Source: Caballeronia terrestris | GTDB taxonomy: Bacteria; Pseudomonadota; Gammaproteobacteria; Burkholderiales; Burkholderiaceae | Assembly (NCBI RefSeq): GCF_001544515.1 | Contig: NZ_FCOL02000015.1 | Span: 1-64,000 of the forward strand | Reading direction: 5' to 3' | DNA length: 64,000 bases | Shown: in pieces, positions 61,511 to 64,000 of the stretch | How the letters are laid out: every line of letters starts with the position of its first letter | Numbering within the stretch: the stretch's first letter is position 1 | The notes under the pieces: generated by a model | What the model saw: the letters and a program-made list of their open reading frames with translations, nothing else | Databases searched by the model: none | Told to the model about the DNA's origin: nothing | Translations under genes and position numbers: made by a program

Positions 61511-61705
61511 ATGATCGACGACCAAGTGAACCCCGACGAAATCGCGGAGAGCAATAAGCTTCCGCCAACCGATGAAAGCAAGCGCGAACGCCACGGCGAC
61601 GCCGCCGCTGCGCTATACGGATTGCAACCCGTCCCGCCGATGCGCTGGATACGGCACGCGAAACAATGGTTCGGCGCCGGCGCCGGCGTGACGCGGGCGA
61701 AGTGA
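61511..61705 (+). CDS. Small hypothetical protein, 64 residues
   Basis: Charged N-terminal half (DDQVNPDEIAESNKLPPTDESKRERHGDAAAALYG) and a short basic C-terminus with PPMRWIRHAKQWFGAG. No signal or membrane segment, no known family. GAGAAA upstream of ATG 61511. Followed 17 bp later by another small gene, so the two may be expressed together. Confidence 0.55.
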   Translation: MIDDQVNPDEIAESNKLPPTDESKRERHGDAAAALYGLQPVPPMRWIRHAKQWFGAGAGVTRAK

Positions 61706-61722
61706 ACCGAGGGAAGTCCATC

Positions 61723-62010
61723 ATGAACGACGACACCACACGTACTTATCGAGGCCTCGGCATCTATCCGCTCATCTACCCGCACCGGCCGCGCGGCGCC
61801 GATGGCGCGCGCCATCCCGACGAAGGTTTCGATGCATCGGTGAGGATCACGCGGCCACAGCAAGGAGCCGCGCCGGCGTTGAGCCGCGTATTCCGGATTC
61901 CCGCAGTCAAACCGTTCGACGGATCGGGCGAAGCGCGCCTTGCATCGACGAGTTACGCGGAACGCCTGATCGATGGCCAGATCGAAGGCATTTCGTTCGC
62001 CGCGCCTTAA
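61723..62010 (+). CDS. Small hypothetical protein, 95 residues
   Basis: Begins MNDDTTRTYRGLGIYPLIYPHRP; GAGGGAAG lies upstream of the ATG. Basic, Pro/Ala-rich, with FRIPAVKPFDGSGEARLASTSYAERLIDGQI at the end. No recognised domain. It ends 12 bp before the convergent response-regulator gene. Confidence 0.6.
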   Translation: MNDDTTRTYRGLGIYPLIYPHRPRGADGARHPDEGFDASVRITRPQQGAAPALSRVFRIPAVKPFDGSGEARLASTSYAERLIDGQIEGISFAAP

Positions 62011-62022
62011 AACGCAGGGCGC

Positions 62023-62469
62023 TCACCCTTGCGCCTGCGCCAGCCGCGTTATGAGCGCGGTCAAATGCGTGGGCTCCTGCCCTTTCTGGCAGTACCCGTC
62101 GAATTCGTGATTCGTGAGATGCCTGCGCACCTCGGATTCATCGAGCGCCGTGAACGCAATGATCGCGATGGGACTCGTGCGTTCATCGTGCCGCAGTGCG
62201 AGCGCTGCCTGGAATCCGTTGCACTCCGGCATCGAAATATCCATGATGACCACATCCGGATTCCAGTCGGTGCCCATCTGGATCGCCTCCGTGCCGCCGT
62301 ATGCCAGGCGGCACTCCATCCCCTCGAAAGATAAATAGGCTGCCAGCGCCTCGGCGGCACTAGCGTTGTCATCGACGACCAGTACGCGCAATTGCGACGA
62401 ATCAGCCTGCACGAGCCGTTCGGTCCAGGGGTGACACCTTCCTGAATGTGAATGTCGGTCCGAGGTCAT
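62023..62469 (-). CDS. Single-domain response regulator
   Basis: 148 residues: about 25 leader residues, then one receiver domain with acidic VVDDNASAAE (33-34), phospho-acceptor Asp77 in VVIMDISMPECNG, Thr in AFTALDE and Lys in YCQKGQEP. No output domain, so it acts through partners (as CheY-like or hybrid-kinase targets do). No kinase gene nearby. Confidence 0.88.
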   Translation of the reverse strand: MTSDRHSHSGRCHPWTERLVQADSSQLRVLVVDDNASAAEALAAYLSFEGMECRLAYGGTEAIQMGTDWNPDVVIMDISMPECNGFQAALALRHDERTSPIAIIAFTALDESEVRRHLTNHEFDGYCQKGQEPTHLTALITRLAQAQG

Positions 62470-62530
62470 GGCTTCGCTCCCATTGTTTTTTTTAATAGAG
62501 CATGCGCCATACCAGCCGGACTTGGCCGCG

Positions 62531-63262
62531 CTAGACGTCCGACCGCTTGAGACGCATCGCGACTGAAAAGCGCTCGGCAGGATGGACGCTGATCGATATC
62601 TCGAATGTCGCGCCGGACGAGTCCAGATAGCGCCGCACGATTTCGAGTGCGGCCGTGCCTTTTTCGACGCGCAACCGTTCTGCCATCTCCTGTGACACCA
62701 ATACCGCCTGCACGCCCTGCTGGATCTCCGCGATGCTGCGTCCGTGGCGCGCCTCGATCAGCGAACTGATCAGCGTGCCGGGCTCTTCGCGCGCGGCTTC
62801 GGCCACGTCGATGTAGTCGGGATCGATGTAGACATCCGTCCATCCGACGGGCGGGCTGTCCTTGCCGCCATCGATACGCAGGCTGGATATACGTAGCCAG
62901 CGCGCGCCATCCGCGCACTTCAACGTCTTCGCGAGCTTGCCTTCCGCGACGATCTCCTCCACCGATTGCACCAGCCGCAAGTGCTCCGAGCCGAACTGCA
63001 CGAGGTCATCCACCGAGGCGAGCGTCGGCCGGAAATCATTTCGCGGACGCGCCGATTCGACCCGCGTGCCCGCGTTCTTGCGCCTAGAGACCAGTCCCAT
63101 TTGTTGCAATTCGTGCAACGCGGCCCGCACCGTGTGACGGCTCGTCTGGTACTGATCGCGTAGTTCGAGTTCCGTCGGCAGCACCGAGCCCACTGGATAA
63201 CGGCCGGAGGCGATCGCCTCGGTCAACTCTCGGGCGATGTCGGCGAAATGCGGTCTGTTCAT
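62531..63262 (-). CDS. GntR-family (HutC/UTRA) transcriptional regulator
   Basis: 243 residues. N-terminal winged helix ARELTEAIASGRYPVGSVLPTELELRDQYQTSRHTVRAALHELQQMGLVSR, recognisable as PVGSVLPTELELRDQYQ and TVRAALHELQQMGLV, followed by a UTRA effector domain (ISSLRIDGG, RYLDSSGATFEISISVHPAERF). ATG 63262. Divergent from the lyase gene, with two palindromes between them, so it very likely represses that gene and itself. Confidence 0.9.
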   Translation of the reverse strand: MNRPHFADIARELTEAIASGRYPVGSVLPTELELRDQYQTSRHTVRAALHELQQMGLVSRRKNAGTRVESARPRNDFRPTLASVDDLVQFGSEHLRLVQSVEEIVAEGKLAKTLKCADGARWLRISSLRIDGGKDSPPVGWTDVYIDPDYIDVAEAAREEPGTLISSLIEARHGRSIAEIQQGVQAVLVSQEMAERLRVEKGTAALEIVRRYLDSSGATFEISISVHPAERFSVAMRLKRSDV

Positions 63263-63311
63263 AGTCGTGTTGTGCGTCTTTGCGTGGCTAGGGTAAATCA
63301 TAGCTTGTTGC

Positions 63312-63351
63312 ATATGTTCGAACATATTAATCTGCATATGTCCGGACATAT
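63312..63351. promoter_or_regulatory. Twin palindromic operators (GntR/lyase)
   Basis: Two perfect 16-bp palindromes, ATATGTTCGAACATAT (63312-63327) and ATATGTCCGGACATAT (63336-63351), with centres 24 bp apart. They share the form ATATGTNCGNACATAT and lie in the 144-bp gap between the divergent starts. This is the expected layout for a dimeric GntR regulator. Confidence 0.85.
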
Positions 63352-63406
63352 TGAGCGTTTTTGCTCTGACTGCTCCGTCCCTTTCCCGCATATCCGTGAG
63401 GTCGCA

Positions 63407-64000
63407 ATGACGAGTCGCACTATTCCGATGGCCAGCACCGTGGTCGATTCCATCCTGTTCCGTGACGCGTTCGGCACCGCGAAGATGCGCGCGCTCTTCT
63501 CCGATCACGCGCTCGTGCAGCGCTATATCGAAGTGGAAGTCGCGCTGGCGAAGGCCGAGGCGCGCGTCGGCGTGATTCCCGCCGATGCCGCGCAGGTCAT
63601 CGCGCGCGAATCGACGATTGAGCGGATCGACTTCGACCACATGCGCGAGGAAACCGACATCGTCGGCTATCCGATCCTGCCGCTCGTGCACCAGATGGTC
63701 GAAATGTGCGGCGACGCCGGGCGCTACGTGCACTGGGGCGCGACCACGCAGGACATCATGGACACGGCGGTCGCGCTGCAAGTGCGCGATGCGCTCGACG
63801 TGATCGACGGCGACATTCGCGAGTTGCGGGCGATCCTCGTTGATCTTGCGAAGAAGCATCGCGACACGCCGATGGCCGGCCGCACGCATTTGCAGCAGGC
63901 GCTGCCCGTCACGTTCGGCTACAAGGTCGTCATCTGGCTCGCGATGTTCGACCGGCATCAACAGCGCCTCGCAGAACTGCGGCCGCGCGTGGCGGTGGTC
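63407..64000 (+). CDS. Fumarase/aspartase-superfamily lyase, N-terminal part
   Basis: The first 198 codons of a gene that runs off the right edge. VVDSILFRDAFGTAKMRALFSDHALVQRYIEVEVALAKAEARVG opens it as in adenylosuccinate lyase and 3-carboxymuconate cycloisomerase; VHWGATTQDIMDTAVALQ is the second conserved region and MAGRTHLQQALPVTFGYK the third. The class signature with the catalytic Ser lies beyond the window. GAGG lies about 6 bp before the ATG. Which lyase it is cannot be settled; a PcaB-like or malate/aminoacid lyase role is possible. Confidence 0.85.
   Translation, partial: MTSRTIPMASTVVDSILFRDAFGTAKMRALFSDHALVQRYIEVEVALAKAEARVGVIPADAAQVIARESTIERIDFDHMREETDIVGYPILPLVHQMVEMCGDAGRYVHWGATTQDIMDTAVALQVRDALDVIDGDIRELRAILVDLAKKHRDTPMAGRTHLQQALPVTFGYKVVIWLAMFDRHQQRLAELRPRVAVV

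Noticed and set aside
1..64000. CRISPR arrays, tRNA/rRNA genes, prophage or intact insertion sequence
   Set aside because: No regularly spaced repeats, RNA gene signatures, integrases or transposases were seen.

Overview
The window looks like a chromosomal segment of a GC-rich betaproteobacterium of the Burkholderia sensu lato group (Paraburkholderia/Caballeronia-like). The reasons are the high GC with long spurious antisense frames, a DUF4148 small secreted protein, LysR/AraC-controlled aromatic catabolism, a complete mdc/mad malonate locus and a DUF3141/Pta/AckA/FabI cluster. This placement is inferred from gene content only. No rRNA, tRNA, CRISPR array, phage or intact insertion sequence was seen. 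Genes are tightly packed, often with ATGA-type overlaps.

Layout. (1) 1-5.8 kb, minus strand: a PhaC-like DUF3141 protein, phosphate acyltransferase, acetate kinase, a FabI-type reductase, an RRM protein and a partial gene, preceded by an FNR/ANR-like site. (2) 6.4-14.3 kb: an MFS transporter, a LysR/SDR pair, a large GT-C-like membrane protein, a membrane-anchored catalase-like peroxidase with cytochrome b561, and an orphan protein. (3) 14.5-31.5 kb: a hydroquinone catabolic island. It holds a LysR regulator, two-subunit hydroquinone 1,2-dioxygenase (all four iron ligands visible), semialdehyde dehydrogenase, maleylacetate reductase, a complete branched-chain-type ABC importer, an intradiol dioxygenase, an orphan Rieske ferredoxin and a porin. 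Facing it is a second unit with a Phenol_MetA_deg-type outer-membrane protein, a twin-arginine FAD dehydrogenase, a cytochrome c and a SnoaL-like protein, divergent from an AraC regulator. (4) 31.5-37.7 kb: a sulfatase remnant, a histone-deacetylase-family amidohydrolase, an aldo/keto reductase, DNA polymerase IV, and acetate permease ActP with its DUF485 partner.

(5) 38-46.4 kb: malonate uptake and decarboxylation (mdcABCDE-madLM-mdcGH) with a convergent LysR gene. (6) 46.4-51.7 kb: a redox/thiol-stress locus with a two-component system, a GFA-type protein, a CcdA-like membrane protein, a DipZ-like thioredoxin, small secreted proteins and a frameshifted Ohr. Two copies of a ~100-bp repeat sit exactly in its two promoter regions and are the best candidate for a regulatory array. 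(7) 51.9-61.1 kb: one apparent operon with an OpuC-type betaine/choline-family ABC importer, nitrilase, acyl-CoA dehydrogenase, CoA ligase, crotonase and a GlxA/CdhR-type regulator, most simply read as uptake and CoA-dependent breakdown of an unidentified quaternary-ammonium or similar acid. (8) 61.5-64 kb: small hypotheticals, a single-domain response regulator, and a GntR/UTRA regulator divergent from a fumarase/aspartase-superfamily lyase that runs off the end, with twin perfect palindromes between them.

The least described parts are the FAD dehydrogenase/cytochrome c module facing the hydroquinone operon, the repeat-controlled redox locus, and the betaine-transporter/CoA operon.
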